A program made the translations under genes and the position numbers. This document shows, one piece after another, positions 28,337-38,528 of a stretch of 64,000 nucleotides of DNA. Position 1 is the stretch's first letter. The number at the start of each line of letters is the position of its first letter. Origin of the DNA: Piscinibacter sp. HJYY11 (GTDB lineage: Bacteria > Pseudomonadota > Gammaproteobacteria > Burkholderiales > Burkholderiaceae_C). The notes beneath the pieces are model-generated. The model ran no database searches, had not been told where the DNA came from, and saw only the letters and a program-made list of their open reading frames with translations. The DNA lies in the NCBI RefSeq assembly GCF_016735515.1, contig NZ_JAERQZ010000001.1, positions 248,001 through 312,000 on the forward strand. The letters are read 5' to 3'.

Positions 28337-28891
28337 TCATTTCTCCAAAGTGGCTTTCTTGATGACCACGGGGGTGTTGGGAACGTCGCCGCGGCCAGTG
28401 GGCACGGCGCGGATCTTGTCGACGACCTCCATGCCCGAGATCACCTTGCCGAACACGGCATAACCGTGACCGTCGGGGGAGGGCGCATTGAGTGCGTCGT
28501 TGTTCTTCACGTTGATGAAGAACTGCGATGTGGCGGAATCAGGGATGGCGGTGCGGGCCATGGCGATGGTGCCGCGGTCATTCTTCAGGCCGTTGCGAGC
28601 TTCCAGCGGGATGGGTGCGCGCGTCTTCTTCTCCTTCAGGTCGGCCGTCATGCCGCCCCCCTGGATCATGAAGCCGTCGATCACGCGATGGAACACCGTG
28701 CCGTCGTAGTGGCCGGCCTTCACGTACTGCACGAAGTTGTCGACCGTCTTGGGCGCCTTGGCAGCGTCGAGCTCGACCACGATGTCGCCCATCGACGTGG
28801 CGAGCTTGACCTTCTGGGCGTGGGCTGCAAGGCTCGCCCCGAAGCCGATCACGGCAGCGGCGAGCACGGGCAACCAGCGGGTTTTCATCAT
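28337..28891 (-). CDS. ppiA: Periplasmic peptidyl-prolyl cis-trans isomerase, cyclophilin type
   Basis: A 184-residue cyclophilin with a signal peptide ([25 protein letters not shown]). It has the same catalytic motifs as the neighbouring cytoplasmic copy ([32 protein letters not shown]). The ATG at 28891 overlaps the stop of the L,D-transpeptidase gene (ATGA), so the two are translationally coupled. It probably assists folding of envelope proteins, possibly including the upstream gene products. Confidence 0.95.
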   Translation of the reverse strand: MMKTRWLPVLAAAVIGFGASLAAHAQKVKLATSMGDIVVELDAAKAPKTVDNFVQYVKAGHYDGTVFHRVIDGFMIQGGGMTADLKEKKTRAPIPLEARNGLKNDRGTIAMARTAIPDSATSQFFINVKNNDALNAPSPDGHGYAVFGKVISGMEVVDKIRAVPTGRGDVPNTPVVIKKATLEK

Positions 28892-30144
28892 CCGATCACT
28901 CCTTCGAAAAAGATCTTCCATTGTCCACCCTCCTTGCCCCAGTACTGGCGCTTCATCGGCCCGCTGCGCTGGCCCCTGAGCACTTCGCCAAAGGTGATGA
29001 TCAGCACCTCGCTGCTGTCGCGCCAGGACAGGATGGAGAGCTCCTTCAGCTCCGACTCGCGGCCGCCCGCGGCGTTCACCTCGCGGCTCATGGTCTTCGA
29101 CCATTGGGCGAGGTCGGCATTTCCGCTCGTGAACTGCGGCGAGTAGAAGCCCATCAGCTTGGCCATGTCGCCGCGCGAGCGTGCCTGGCGCCACTGCTCG
29201 ACCAAGGCGCGCACGGCGGTGCGCTCGCGCTCGTTCTGGCTGTGTGCCACCCATTCGATCTTGGGCGCAATGACGACGGGCGTGCGGCGCGGCGAGACTT
29301 CGCGCAGCAGGCGCATCAGGTCGTCGTTGGCGAGCACGACGCAGCCGTCGGTGCTTTGTGGTGAGCGGGCGTAGTTCTCGGGCGGCACGCCGTGCAACCA
29401 GATGCCGCTTCCTGTCTTGCCGCGGCGACGGTCGTATTCGTTGGGGTAGTTGAGCGTGAGCGCGCCGGGGCCGTAGAAGTCTTTCAGCTGGCGGCCTTCG
29501 AGGCGGCTGGTGATGAAGTACACGCCGAGCGGCGTGCGCTGGTCGCCTTGCTCCTTCTTGTCCACGCCCAGCCGGCCGAGCGAAACATAGTGGTCGGCGA
29601 CGAGCCGCAGGCCTTGTGCGTCGTTCTCGAAGAGATAAAGCCGCGAGCGGCTTGCGTCGACGGCGATGGCGTGGCGGGTGCTGGTCGGCAGGTCGATGAA
29701 CTGGCGGGGCACGGCCTGGGCCGGTGGGCGCTCGGTGAGGGCAGCCAGTCGGACGGCGGCCTCATGCCGCAGCTGAACCCAGTTGGCGGCTGCGGAGGCT
29801 GGCAGTTCGGACGGGGCGACCTCCAGCGGCCCCAGCTTGCCGCGCCGGGTCAGCAGCAGGTCGCCGTAGACCAGCTGGGCGAGCTGGAAGTTGGGCACGT
29901 CACGCGCGAGCGATTCGGCCTTGGCCAGCGCCTGGCGGGTGTCGCCGGCGCGAATGAGGCGGTAGACCTCGATGAGCCTGGCTTCGGGCGACGCCTGCCG
30001 GGGCGCAGTGGCACTGCTCTTGGCGGGTGGCGGCGCCGCGGCCGCCGAGACGGCTGCGGCGAGAGCGCAGCTTGCCAGGACGGTTGCGGCGAGCGTTGCC
30101 TTGCGCGCAATCCGAGTGAGTCGAGCCAGTTCCACTGGGCTCAC
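28888..30144 (-). CDS. L,D-transpeptidase (YkuD) with C-terminal NTF2-like domain
   Basis: An exported peptidoglycan cross-linking enzyme or a relative, 418 residues. After a hydrophobic N-terminus (about 18-36) comes a helical region (52-140), then the YkuD domain (about 157-290). His251 is in IWLHGVPPE and the nucleophile Cys268 is in [11 protein letters not shown]. Residues 305-418 form an NTF2-like (SnoaL-type) domain ([22 protein letters not shown]...). GTG 30144 overlaps the stop of the upstream TPR gene. The C-terminal domain resembles that at the end of the upstream protein. Whether it makes 3-3 cross-links or attaches proteins is unknown. Confidence 0.9.
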   Translation of the reverse strand: MSPVELARLTRIARKATLAATVLASCALAAAVSAAAAPPPAKSSATAPRQASPEARLIEVYRLIRAGDTRQALAKAESLARDVPNFQLAQLVYGDLLLTRRGKLGPLEVAPSELPASAAANWVQLRHEAAVRLAALTERPPAQAVPRQFIDLPTSTRHAIAVDASRSRLYLFENDAQGLRLVADHYVSLGRLGVDKKEQGDQRTPLGVYFITSRLEGRQLKDFYGPGALTLNYPNEYDRRRGKTGSGIWLHGVPPENYARSPQSTDGCVVLANDDLMRLLREVSPRRTPVVIAPKIEWVAHSQNERERTAVRALVEQWRQARSRGDMAKLMGFYSPQFTSGNADLAQWSKTMSREVNAAGGRESELKELSILSWRDSSEVLIITFGEVLRGQRSGPMKRQYWGKEGGQWKIFFEGVIG

Positions 30145-31190
30145 GAGCCGGTGCTTTCCTTCTGGATCAGCCAGCGGCCCGACACCTTCACGAGCTCGAG
30201 CGTCTTGCGGCTGGAGACCTTCAGCGCGTCGGCGCTGTACTGCTGGCGGAACTGCACGATGGCCTTGTCGCCTTGCGTGCGGGTTTCGATGTCGCTGAGC
30301 GTGACCGAGATGCTGCGCTTGCCTTCGATGCGCGCGCGGCGTTCGTCTTCCCATGCCTTGCGGCTCTTTCCACCGGTGAATGCGGGCGTGTAGGCAGCGA
30401 TGTACGCCTCGACGTCCTTGCGGCTCCAGGCGCTGGCCCAGGCCTGGACGGCGGCCTGGGCTTCCTGCGCCGCGTCGGCGGACACGGGGGCAGCTGGGGG
30501 CGGCGGCGCAACAGGTGCGGCAGGCGTGGCGCGCGGTGCCGGCGGCGTGGGGGCGGCCTTTGCCGTCACGACCGCGGGGGCAGGCGCCGGCGCAGCGGCC
30601 GGCGCTGGAGACGGGGCGGCGGGAGGCTTCGCCGTGGTGACCGGCTTGGCGCTCGCGACCGCCAGCGGCGAGGCCTTCGGTGTGAAGAGGTCGCGGATCA
30701 TCGCGAGCTTGGGGCCGACCTTCGCGGTGTTGCTGCCTTCCATCTGCAGCGCCTTGGAATAAGCCTGGCTGGCGAGCTTGGCGTACACGTCGCCCAAGTT
30801 CTCGTAGGCGGTGGCGTAGCTCGGGTTGGTGCGGATCGCCGACTCGAGCGCGCGCCGCGCCTGGTCGTACTGGCCTTGCTTGCTGTAGAGCACCGCGAGG
30901 TTGTTGTAGGGCTCGGGAAGTTCGGGGAAGTCTTCGGTGAGCTTCACGAAGATGGCGATGGCTTCGGCGTTCTTGCCCTGCTCGGCGACGGCGAGCCCCT
31001 TCAGGAAACGCATGCGCGCATCACGGGGATGGGCGGCAAGGAACTGGTCGGCCTTGTGCACGGCTTCGGCCCACTGACCTGCGCTGAAGAGGCGGTCGAC
31101 ATCAGAATATTCGTCGGCATGCGCACCACCGGCAAAGGTCATCGCGGCCGCGATGGCGAGGCTCAGAAGCGGAGAAGGTAGACGGACCAT
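30141..31190 (-). CDS. Exported TPR protein with C-terminal NTF2-like domain
   Basis: A 349-residue protein with a signal peptide ([25 protein letters not shown]) and three or four TPR units ([62 protein letters not shown]). A roughly 75-residue Pro/Ala linker follows. A C-terminal NTF2-like domain ([24 protein letters not shown]...) matches the pattern at the end of the adjacent L,D-transpeptidase. ATG 31190 begins the signal peptide. It heads the operon ending in mtfA, and is probably a partner or scaffold for the L,D-transpeptidase. Confidence 0.88.
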   Translation of the reverse strand: MVRLPSPLLSLAIAAAMTFAGGAHADEYSDVDRLFSAGQWAEAVHKADQFLAAHPRDARMRFLKGLAVAEQGKNAEAIAIFVKLTEDFPELPEPYNNLAVLYSKQGQYDQARRALESAIRTNPSYATAYENLGDVYAKLASQAYSKALQMEGSNTAKVGPKLAMIRDLFTPKASPLAVASAKPVTTAKPPAAPSPAPAAAPAPAPAVVTAKAAPTPPAPRATPAAPVAPPPPAAPVSADAAQEAQAAVQAWASAWSRKDVEAYIAAYTPAFTGGKSRKAWEDERRARIEGKRSISVTLSDIETRTQGDKAIVQFRQQYSADALKVSSRKTLELVKVSGRWLIQKESTGS

Positions 31191-31312
31191 CGACGTCGTG
31201 GGGGTGGGTTGCGGGCACCGGACTGCGGCGCCTTGGAAGCTCGGACGGGCCTTCAGTGGGCTCTTGTGCAAGAGGGGAGAATGGCGAGAGCCGCCACCAA
31301 AAGCCCGGCCGC

Positions 31313-31318
31313 TATACT
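31313..31318 (+). promoter_or_regulatory. Probable -10 element of cysS
   Basis: TATACT, five of six matches to the sigma-70 -10 hexamer, lies 125 bases before cysS in the divergent gap. No clear -35 was found 16-18 bases upstream. Confidence 0.4.
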
Positions 31319-31443
31319 CCGAAAATTGTATCGCAGGCCCACTGTCCGACGGCCTTTCAACAGCCCCGGCGCCAGTGCTTCACCGTGAAGCTGGCCGGTT
31401 GAATTTCACGGCATCGGGCACCTTCCAGCTCCCAGTTCATCCG

Positions 31444-32832
31444 ATGACCTTGCGCATCTTCAACACCTTGACCCGCCAGACCGAGGTGTTCGCTCCCATC
31501 GAGCCCAACCATGTGCGCATGTACGTCTGCGGCATGACCATCTACGACCTGTGCCATGTGGGGCATGCGCGTTTCATGATGGCGTTCGACGTGGTCGCGC
31601 GGTGGCTGCGAGCCTCCGGGTATCGCGTCACCTACGTGCGCAACATCACCGACATCGACGACAAGATCATCAAGCGTGCGCTCGAGCGCAACATTCCGAT
31701 CCGCCAGCTCACCGCCGAGATGACCCGGGCGATGCACGAAGACGTGGCAGCGCTTGGCATCGAGTCCCCCACGCATGAGCCGCGGGCCACTGAATACGTG
31801 CCGCAGATGCTCGAAATGATCGGCAAGCTCGAGCGCAATGGTTTGGCCTATCGCGCGCCCAACGGCGATGTGAACTACTCGGTGCGCAAGTTCGAAGGCT
31901 ACGGCAAGCTCTCGGGCAAGTCGCTCGACCAGCTGCGCGCCGGCGAGCGTGTGGCGGTGCTCGATGGCAAGGATGACCCGCTCGACTTCGTGCTGTGGAA
32001 GTCGGCCAAGCCCACCGAGCCCGAAGATGCCAAGTGGGCCAGCGACTACGGCCCCGGTCGGCCGGGTTGGCACATCGAATGCTCGGCGATGAGCTGCGCG
32101 CTGCTCGGCGAGCAGTTCGACATCCACGGCGGCGGCATGGACCTGCAGTTCCCGCACCACGAGAACGAGATCGCCCAGAGCGAAGGTGCCAACGGCAAGC
32201 GCTTCGTCAACCTGTGGATGCACAACGGGTTCCTCAACGTCGTGAACGACGAGGGCGAAGGCGTGAAGATGTCGAAGTCGCTCGGCAACTTCTTCACCAT
32301 CCGCGACGTGCTCAAGCACTACGACGGGGAGACGCTGCGCTTCTTCATGCTGCGCACGCATTACCGAAGCCCGCTGAACTTCGGGGACGCCAACCTCCAA
32401 GACGCTCGGAACGGCCTGCGTCGCCTGTACACGGCACTGCTCGATCTCGATGTGCCGGCAACACCCGTGGACTGGACGCTGCCGCAAGCGGCTCGTTTCC
32501 GCGAAGCGATGAACGAGGACTTCAGCACCCCCGAAGCCGTGGCCGTCCTCTTCGAGCTGGCGTCCGACGTGAACCGGACGCGCTCTCTTGAGCAGGCCGC
32601 GTTGCTCAAAGGTCTTGGTGGCGCACTTGGCTTGCTGCAGCAGAACCCGCGCGCCTACCTGCAAGAGGGAGCAAGCCTCGACGACGCCGCGATCCAGGCC
32701 CAGATCGAAGCGCGCGCGGCTGCCAAGAAGGCACGTGACTTCGCGCTCGCCGACCAGATCCGCAAAGACCTCCTCGCGCGAGGCATCGTGCTGCAGGACT
32801 CGCCGCAGGGCACCACCTGGACCAAAGCGTGA
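31444..32832 (+). CDS. cysS: Cysteinyl-tRNA synthetase
   Basis: Class I synthetase charging tRNA-Cys, 462 residues. The zinc-ligand Cys is in YVCGMTIYD, the HIGH motif appears as [14 protein letters not shown] holds a further zinc ligand, [15 protein letters not shown] is diagnostic, and KMSKS is intact ([11 protein letters not shown]). ATG 31444 ([12 protein letters not shown]) is the family start; the open frame upstream is spurious. Confidence 0.97.
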   Translation: MTLRIFNTLTRQTEVFAPIEPNHVRMYVCGMTIYDLCHVGHARFMMAFDVVARWLRASGYRVTYVRNITDIDDKIIKRALERNIPIRQLTAEMTRAMHEDVAALGIESPTHEPRATEYVPQMLEMIGKLERNGLAYRAPNGDVNYSVRKFEGYGKLSGKSLDQLRAGERVAVLDGKDDPLDFVLWKSAKPTEPEDAKWASDYGPGRPGWHIECSAMSCALLGEQFDIHGGGMDLQFPHHENEIAQSEGANGKRFVNLWMHNGFLNVVNDEGEGVKMSKSLGNFFTIRDVLKHYDGETLRFFMLRTHYRSPLNFGDANLQDARNGLRRLYTALLDLDVPATPVDWTLPQAARFREAMNEDFSTPEAVAVLFELASDVNRTRSLEQAALLKGLGGALGLLQQNPRAYLQEGASLDDAAIQAQIEARAAAKKARDFALADQIRKDLLARGIVLQDSPQGTTWTKA

Positions 32833-33476
32833 GCCCGGTGCGAACCGTCACCCCCGAGTACTGGGACGAGGCGTGCAAGCACCTCGCCAAGCGCGACCGC
32901 GTGATGCGCAAGCTGATTCCCCAGTGCGGGGAAGGGCAGTTGCAAAGCCGCGGTGACGCGTTCACCACGCTGGCCCGCTCGATCGTCGGTCAGCAGATCT
33001 CGGTCAAGGCCGCACAGGCGGTGTGGGATCGCTTCGTCGCGCTCATGGACGGGGCTCCCTCGCGGGTGCTGCCGGCCGCGGTCGCGCAGATCGAAGCGGC
33101 GGTGATGCGCAGCGCCGGCCTGTCGGCACGCAAGGTCGAGTACCTGCTCGACCTGGCCCAGCATTTCGAGTCGGGCAAGGTCCACGTGCGCCAGTGGCAG
33201 CAGATGGACGATGAAGCCATCATCGAGGAGCTGGTGGCCATCCGCGGCATTGGCCGCTGGACGGCCGAGATGTTCCTGATCTTCCACCTGATGCGGCCGA
33301 ATGTCCTGCCGCTCGACGACGTGGGCTTGATCAAGGGCATCAGCATCAACTACTTCAGCGGCGAGCCCGTATCAAGGGCAGAAGCGCGTGAAGTCGGCGA
33401 TGCCTGGGCCCCTTTTCGCTCGGTGGCCACGTGGTACATTTGGCGCAGCCTCGACCCTCTGCCTGTGGCTTACTGA
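32829..33476 (+). CDS. alkA: DNA-3-methyladenine glycosylase II (AlkA-like)
   Basis: A 215-residue helix-hairpin-helix base-excision glycosylase that removes alkylated purines. The HhH motif is [18 protein letters not shown] and the catalytic Asp is in [10 protein letters not shown]. It lacks the N-terminal TBP-like domain of E. coli AlkA, so it is the short form common in many bacteria. GTG 32829 overlaps the cysS stop (GTGA); GTG 32838 is an alternative. Confidence 0.93.
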   Translation: MSPVRTVTPEYWDEACKHLAKRDRVMRKLIPQCGEGQLQSRGDAFTTLARSIVGQQISVKAAQAVWDRFVALMDGAPSRVLPAAVAQIEAAVMRSAGLSARKVEYLLDLAQHFESGKVHVRQWQQMDDEAIIEELVAIRGIGRWTAEMFLIFHLMRPNVLPLDDVGLIKGISINYFSGEPVSRAEAREVGDAWAPFRSVATWYIWRSLDPLPVAY

Positions 33477-33539
33477 GACCTCTGTCTCGCCTCACGCAAA
33501 ACGCGCGCCCTGCGCGTCAACACACCGGGATCCTGACGG

Positions 33540-34511
33540 ATGAGCAAACGACACTTCCTCGAGTTCGAGCAACCCATTGCCGAGCTTGAAACCAAGATCG
33601 AAGAGCTGCGCTATGTACAAAGCGAATCGGCCGTCGACATCTCCGAAGAGATCGACCGGCTCGGCAAGAAGAGCCAGCAGCTCATCAAGGACATCTATTC
33701 CAACCTGACCCCGTGGCAGGTCACGCAGATCTCGCGGCATACGCAGCGGCCGTATGCGATGGACTACATCAACGAGGTCTTCACCGACTTCCAGGAGCTG
33801 CGTGGCGACCGCCACTTCGCTGACGACCAGTCCATCGTCGGCGGCCTGGCCCGCTTCAATGGCCAGGCCTGCATGGTCATCGGTCACCAGAAGGGCCGTG
33901 ACACGAAAGAGCGCGCAATGCGCAACTTCGGCATGTCGCGCCCCGAGGGTTACCGCAAGGCCCTGCGCCTGATGAAGCTGGCCGAAAAATTCGGCCTGCC
34001 GGTCTTCACGCTGGTCGACACCCCGGGCGCCTACCCCGGCATCGGCGCCGAAGAGCGTGGCCAGTCGGAAGCCATCGGCCGCAACATCTACGAGATGGCC
34101 CAGCTCGAAGTGCCCATCATCGTCACCATCATCGGCGAAGGTGGCTCGGGCGGCGCGCTGGCCATCAGCGTGGGCGACCAGGTGTTGATGCTGCAGTACT
34201 CGACCTACTCGGTGATCACGCCGGAAGGTTGCGCCTCCATCCTGTGGCGCACGGCAGAGCGCGCACCCGACGCAGCCGAGCAACTCGGCATCACCGCCCA
34301 CCGGTTGAAGGCCCTGGGGCTCATCGACAAGATCGTCAACGAGCCCGTGGGCGGTGCCCATCGCGACCCGAAGCAGATGTGCGCGTTCCTCAAGCGTGCC
34401 TTGAACGATGCCTTGCGCCAGGTCGTCGACCTCAAGCCCAAGGAACTGCTGCAGCGGCGCTACGAGCGACTGCAGTCCTATGGCCGCTTCACGGACACCA
34501 GCGACCGCTGA
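33540..34511 (+). CDS. accA: Acetyl-CoA carboxylase carboxyltransferase subunit alpha
   Basis: Alpha half of the carboxyltransferase forming malonyl-CoA for fatty-acid synthesis, 323 residues. It has an N-terminal helical region ([19 protein letters not shown]), the crotonase-type core ([18 protein letters not shown]) and oxyanion/CoA segments ([36 protein letters not shown]). No zinc motif is expected in this subunit. tilS begins inside its 3' end. Confidence 0.97.
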   Translation: MSKRHFLEFEQPIAELETKIEELRYVQSESAVDISEEIDRLGKKSQQLIKDIYSNLTPWQVTQISRHTQRPYAMDYINEVFTDFQELRGDRHFADDQSIVGGLARFNGQACMVIGHQKGRDTKERAMRNFGMSRPEGYRKALRLMKLAEKFGLPVFTLVDTPGAYPGIGAEERGQSEAIGRNIYEMAQLEVPIIVTIIGEGGSGGALAISVGDQVLMLQYSTYSVITPEGCASILWRTAERAPDAAEQLGITAHRLKALGLIDKIVNEPVGGAHRDPKQMCAFLKRALNDALRQVVDLKPKELLQRRYERLQSYGRFTDTSDR

Positions 34512-35796
34512 TCCACCTCGACGCATCGCGGTCGCCTACAGCGCCGGCCGCGATTCCACCGCCCTGCTGCATGCCACCGCCACCGCCGCGGTGGGGCAGG
34601 GCGTTGAAGTTCTTGCCCTCCATGTCCACCACGGGCTGAGCCCGCATGCCGATGACTGGCTGCTGCACGCACAGCGGCAGTGCGCCCGCTGGGTGAAGCA
34701 AGGCTTGCCTGTTCGCCTTTGTGCGCATCGGCTCGCGCGTCGTCCGGCGGTGGGCGAGAGTGTCGAAGCGTGGGCCCGCCGCGAGCGCTACCGGGCGCTG
34801 CGCGAGATGGCGCTTCAGGAAGGCGCGTCCGTGGTGCTGCTCGCCCACCACCAGCGCGACCAGGCCGAGACCTTCATGCTGCAGGCCCTGCGCGGTGCCG
34901 GTGTGGCCGGCCTTGCCGGCATGCCGCCGGTGGCCGAGCGCGATGGCGTGCGATGGGAACGCCCGTGGCTGCAACGGCCCCGGTCGGCAATCGAAGCTTA
35001 CGTGCGGCAGCACCGTCTGCGGTTCGTCGACGACGACAGCAACGATCAAGCGCGCTTCGCCCGCAATCGGCTGCGCCTCGAGGTGTGGCCGTCGCTCGCG
35101 GCGGCCTTTCCGCAGGCCGATGCGAGCCTGGCCGACGCGGCGACCTGGGCGGCACAGGCGACCGAAGCCTTGGCCGAACTGGCCGCCATCGACCTCGCCG
35201 AGGTAGCCGATGCCGAGGGCCTCAAGCTGTCGGCCTGGCGGGCCCTCAGCCCACCGCGGCAGGTCAATGCCCTGCGTGCCTGGCTCTTGCGCGAGGGCGG
35301 GGCCTTGCCTGGCTCGACGCTGCTCCAGCGGCTGCAGGCTGAGCTGCCCGGCACGGGAGATGCACGCTGGGAGTGGCCGCAAGGCGTGCTTCACCGCCAT
35401 CGTGGCCGCCTGACGCACCAGCGTGCGGCGCACACCGCCGACGCGGAGCCCGAGACCAGCCTGCGCATCCTCAAGGCCGGCCGCTACCCGTTGCCCCGCT
35501 GGGGCGGCGTGCTCGTGGCGGTCAGGGTCCGCGAGGGCGGTGTGCACAGCGCGTGGCTGGCGCAGCTCGAACTGCGGCCCCGCACTGGCGGCGAGCAGTT
35601 CATGGCGGGCATCGGGCGGCCGGCCCGCAGCTTGAAGAAGCAGTACCAGGCGGCCGACGTGCCCGCGTGGGAGCGCGACGGGCCGCTCGTCTACAGCGGC
35701 GGCCAGCTCGTCTTCGTGCCTGGGCTGGGCATTGATGCACGCGTGCAGGCGCTGCCTGGCCAACCGCAGCTGGGCTTGCGCTGGGAGCGCGGCTAA
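34480..35796 (+). CDS. tilS: tRNA(Ile)-lysidine synthetase
   Basis: Modifies C34 of tRNA-Ile2 to lysidine so it reads AUA, 438 residues. N-type ATP pyrophosphatase domain at the start, central [11 protein letters not shown] and [28 protein letters not shown] (both diagnostic), [11 protein letters not shown], then the C-terminal TilS domain. The PP-loop reads YSAGRDST rather than SGGxDS: the second Gly is Ala. ATG 34480 overlaps accA by 32 bases and is the only sensible start before the PP-loop. The usual SGG motif is strongly conserved, so the Ala needs a sequence check. Confidence 0.93.
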   Translation: MAASRTPATADPPRRIAVAYSAGRDSTALLHATATAAVGQGVEVLALHVHHGLSPHADDWLLHAQRQCARWVKQGLPVRLCAHRLARRPAVGESVEAWARRERYRALREMALQEGASVVLLAHHQRDQAETFMLQALRGAGVAGLAGMPPVAERDGVRWERPWLQRPRSAIEAYVRQHRLRFVDDDSNDQARFARNRLRLEVWPSLAAAFPQADASLADAATWAAQATEALAELAAIDLAEVADAEGLKLSAWRALSPPRQVNALRAWLLREGGALPGSTLLQRLQAELPGTGDARWEWPQGVLHRHRGRLTHQRAAHTADAEPETSLRILKAGRYPLPRWGGVLVAVRVREGGVHSAWLAQLELRPRTGGEQFMAGIGRPARSLKKQYQAADVPAWERDGPLVYSGGQLVFVPGLGIDARVQALPGQPQLGLRWERG

Positions 35797-35799
35797 AAT
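35794..35799 (+). promoter_or_regulatory. Probable -10 element of lysC
   Basis: TAAAAT overlaps the tilS stop codon, 33 bases before lysC. It matches the -10 consensus at five of six bases. The region at -35 spacing holds no convincing hexamer. Confidence 0.4.
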
Positions 35800-35831
35800 G
35801 CGCGGTTTCCCTCCTACGACCGGCTCTTTTC

Positions 35832-37100
35832 ATGGCACTCATCGTTCACAAATACGGCGGCACTTCCATGGGCTCCACGGAGCGCATTCGCAATGTCGCC
35901 AAACGCGTGGCCAAGTGGGCGCGTGCCGGGCACCAGATGGTCGTCGTGCCCTCGGCGATGAGCGGCGAGACCAACCGCCTGCTGGGCCTGGCCAAGGAGC
36001 TGTCGCCCGAGATTGCCAGCGACGGCGTGCTGCGCGAGCTCGACATGATCGCGTCCACGGGCGAGCAGGTGTCGGTGGGCCTGCTGTCCATCGCACTGCA
36101 GGCTGAAGGCCTGGAGGCCGTGAGCTATGCCGGCTGGCAGGTGCCCATCGCCACCGACTCGTCGTACACCAAGGCCCGCATCCAGAGCATCGACGACAAG
36201 CGCGTGCGAGCCGATCTGGCCGCCGGCAAGGTGGTCGTCATCACCGGCTTCCAGGGCGTGGACGACAAGGGCAACATCACCACGCTCGGCCGTGGCGGCT
36301 CCGACACCTCGGCCGTGGCCGTGGCGGCCGCGATGAAGGCCGACGAGTGCCTGATCTACACCGACGTCGATGGTGTCTACACCACCGACCCGCGCATCGT
36401 GCCCGAGGCACGCCGCCTGCACACCGTGAGCTTCGAAGAGATGCTCGAGATGGCCAGCCTCGGTTCCAAGGTGCTGCAGATCCGCTCGGTCGAATTCGCC
36501 GGCAAGTACCGCGTGCCCACGCGCGTGCTCTCCAGCTTCACCCCCTGGGACATCGACCTCGTCGAAGAGGCCAAGTCCGGCACCCTGATCACTTTTGAGG
36601 AAGACGAAAAAATGGAACAAGCCGTTGTTGCAGGCATCGCGTTCAACCGTGACGAAGCCAAGATCACCGTCGCCGGCGTGCCCGACAAGCCCGGCATCGC
36701 CTTCCAGATCCTCGGCCCCGTCGCCGACGCCAACATCGACGTCGACGTGATCATCCAGAACGTGTCGCACGACGGGAAGACCGACTTCTCGTTCACCGTG
36801 CACCGCAACGACTACGCCCGCACCATCGATCTGCTGAAGAACAAGGTCCAGCAGCAGATGGGCGCCAAGGAGGTGACCGGCGACAACAAGATCTGCAAGG
36901 TGAGCATCGTCGGCATCGGCATGCGCTCGCACGTGGGCGTGGCCGCCAAGATGTTCCGCTGCCTCTCGGAAGAGGGCATCAACATCCAGATGATCACCAC
37001 CAGCGAAATCAAGACCAGCGTCGTGATCGACGAGAAGTACATGGAACTGGCGGTGCGGGCCCTCCACAAGGCGTTCGACCTCGAGCAACAAGCTGCCTGA
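35832..37100 (+). CDS. lysC: Aspartate kinase
   Basis: First enzyme of the aspartate pathway (Lys, Thr, Met and diaminopimelate for murein), 422 residues. The kinase domain starts [16 protein letters not shown], with [15 protein letters not shown] and [12 protein letters not shown]. Two ACT regulatory domains occupy about residues 265-420 ([27 protein letters not shown]). An in-frame ATG at 36612 (Met261) is preceded by GAGGAAG with 9-base spacing. It would yield a 162-residue regulatory beta chain, as known for Corynebacterium and Bacillus aspartokinases. Feedback inhibition through the ACT domains is expected. Confidence 0.96.
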   Translation: MALIVHKYGGTSMGSTERIRNVAKRVAKWARAGHQMVVVPSAMSGETNRLLGLAKELSPEIASDGVLRELDMIASTGEQVSVGLLSIALQAEGLEAVSYAGWQVPIATDSSYTKARIQSIDDKRVRADLAAGKVVVITGFQGVDDKGNITTLGRGGSDTSAVAVAAAMKADECLIYTDVDGVYTTDPRIVPEARRLHTVSFEEMLEMASLGSKVLQIRSVEFAGKYRVPTRVLSSFTPWDIDLVEEAKSGTLITFEEDEKMEQAVVAGIAFNRDEAKITVAGVPDKPGIAFQILGPVADANIDVDVIIQNVSHDGKTDFSFTVHRNDYARTIDLLKNKVQQQMGAKEVTGDNKICKVSIVGIGMRSHVGVAAKMFRCLSEEGINIQMITTSEIKTSVVIDEKYMELAVRALHKAFDLEQQAA

Positions 37101-37130
37101 TCGTTGCGCTTTGAAGGCGATGTTCTGAAC

Positions 37131-37136
37131 TAGAAT
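37131..37136 (+). promoter_or_regulatory. Probable -10 element of tRNA-Ser
   Basis: TAGAAT lies 13 bases before the mature tRNA end, matching the -10 consensus at five of six bases. The -35 position holds only a weak CTTTGA at 16-base spacing. Confidence 0.45.
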
Positions 37137-37149
37137 GCCGCCCTGTGCT

Positions 37150-37242
37150 GGAGACGTGACCGAGTGGCCGAAGGTGCTCCCCTGCTAAGGGAGTATGTGG
37201 GCAAAACCTGCATCGAGGGTTCGAATCCCTCCGTCTCCGCCA
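37150..37242 (+). tRNA. tRNA-Ser (anticodon GCU)
   Basis: A 93-base class II tRNA with encoded CCA. The acceptor GGAGACG (37150-37156) pairs with CGTCTCC (37232-37238). The anticodon stem CTCCC/GGGAG encloses loop CTGCTAA, anticodon GCT at 37184-37186. A long variable arm and the T-arm loop GTTCGAATC are present; the discriminator is G. Confidence 0.98.
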
Positions 37243-37257
37243 GCACAGCCTGACAAG

Positions 37258-37279
37258 AAGCCCCGCAAGGGGCTTTTTT
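37258..37279 (+). terminator. Terminator of the tRNA-Ser gene
   Basis: A 7-bp stem (37258-37264 with 37269-37275, AAGCCCC/GGGGCTT) with a GCAA tetraloop and six Ts to 37279. Confidence 0.92.
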
Positions 37280-37358
37280 GCGTCTGGACGCGGCGCTCCA
37301 TTGAACTCGCGCACAGTCGGGCCCACCTGCAGGCTTCCCATCGACTGCGACTGCCGCC

Positions 37359-38477
37359 ATGTCATTCACACCGATCACGCTCATCGTCGCCTTGCTGCAC
37401 CTGTACATCGGCTGGCGACTGGTGCCGCAGCTGGGGGGTGCGGCGGGTTGGGGCTTCGCGCTGGTGCTCCTCGCCTCGACCGTGCTGATGCCGCTCAGCA
37501 TGACGGCCCGGCGCATGCAGAACCGCCGCGCGGCCGAAGGTCTCGCCTGGGCGGGGTTCGTCTTCATGGGGCTCTTTTCGTCGCTCTTCGTGCTGACCTT
37601 GCTGCGCGAGCTGGTGCTGCTGGCCGGGTCGATCGCCGGAGCGCCGGCTGAACTCGCGCGCTGGACCGGCCAGGCGGTGCCGGCTGTCGGCGCGCTGGTC
37701 ACCCTCTGGGGCTTCGTGAACGCGCGCCGCCGCGCACGTGTCGTCTCGGTCGAGGTGCCCATCGCCGGCCTGCCGCCGTCGCTGAAGGGCTTCACCATCG
37801 CGCAGATCAGCGACATCCACGTCGGCCCCACGATCAAGGCGCCCTACCTGCAGGCCATCGTCGACAAGGTCAACCAGCTCGACGCCGACATGGTGGCGGT
37901 CACCGGCGACCTGGTCGACGGCAGCGTGCGCGAGCTCGGCCCCCATGTGGCACCGTTGGCCGAGCTGCGCTCGCGCCATGGCACCTTCTTCGTGACCGGC
38001 AACCACGAGTACTACTCCGGCGCCCACGCGTGGATCGCCGAGCTCAGGCGCCTGGGCATCCGTGTGCTGCTCAACGAACACACCGTCTTGCAGCACGGCG
38101 CCGCACCCATCGTGGTGGCCGGCGTGGCCGACTACACCGCGCATCTCTTCGACCCCTCGCACCGCAGCGACCCGCAAGCCGCGCTGGCCGGTGCGCCCGC
38201 AGATGCCACGCGTGTGCTGCTCGCGCACCAGCCGCGCAGCGCCGAAGCCGCCGAGCGTGCCGGCTTCGATCTGCAGATCTCCGGCCACACGCACGGCGGC
38301 CAGTTCTTCCCGTGGAATTTCTTCGTGCCCTTGCAACAGCCGTTCACGGCCGGCCTCCACAAGCTGCGCCGGCTCTGGGTCTACACGAGCCGTGGCACCG
38401 GCTACTGGGGCCCGCCCAAGCGTTTCGGTGCGCCCTCGGAGATCACGCGCCTGCGACTCGTCCCTGCTGCCGACTGA
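37359..38477 (+). CDS. Membrane-anchored metallophosphoesterase
   Basis: A 372-residue protein with four N-terminal membrane helices (within about residues 5-125), then a calcineurin-like phosphoesterase domain. Complete metal motifs are ISDIHVG, VTGDLVDG, TGNHEYY, LLAHQP and ISGHTHGGQ. The pattern matches the YkuE/YaeI group of membrane phosphoesterases; E. coli YaeI can act on UDP-diacylglucosamine-type lipids. The catalytic domain topology and the substrate cannot be fixed from sequence. Confidence 0.9.
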   Translation: MSFTPITLIVALLHLYIGWRLVPQLGGAAGWGFALVLLASTVLMPLSMTARRMQNRRAAEGLAWAGFVFMGLFSSLFVLTLLRELVLLAGSIAGAPAELARWTGQAVPAVGALVTLWGFVNARRRARVVSVEVPIAGLPPSLKGFTIAQISDIHVGPTIKAPYLQAIVDKVNQLDADMVAVTGDLVDGSVRELGPHVAPLAELRSRHGTFFVTGNHEYYSGAHAWIAELRRLGIRVLLNEHTVLQHGAAPIVVAGVADYTAHLFDPSHRSDPQAALAGAPADATRVLLAHQPRSAEAAERAGFDLQISGHTHGGQFFPWNFFVPLQQPFTAGLHKLRRLWVYTSRGTGYWGPPKRFGAPSEITRLRLVPAAD

Positions 38478-38528
38478 GACAATTTGTCCAGTACACCGGC
38501 GACGGCACTGCCCGCTAAGCTCGGGACC

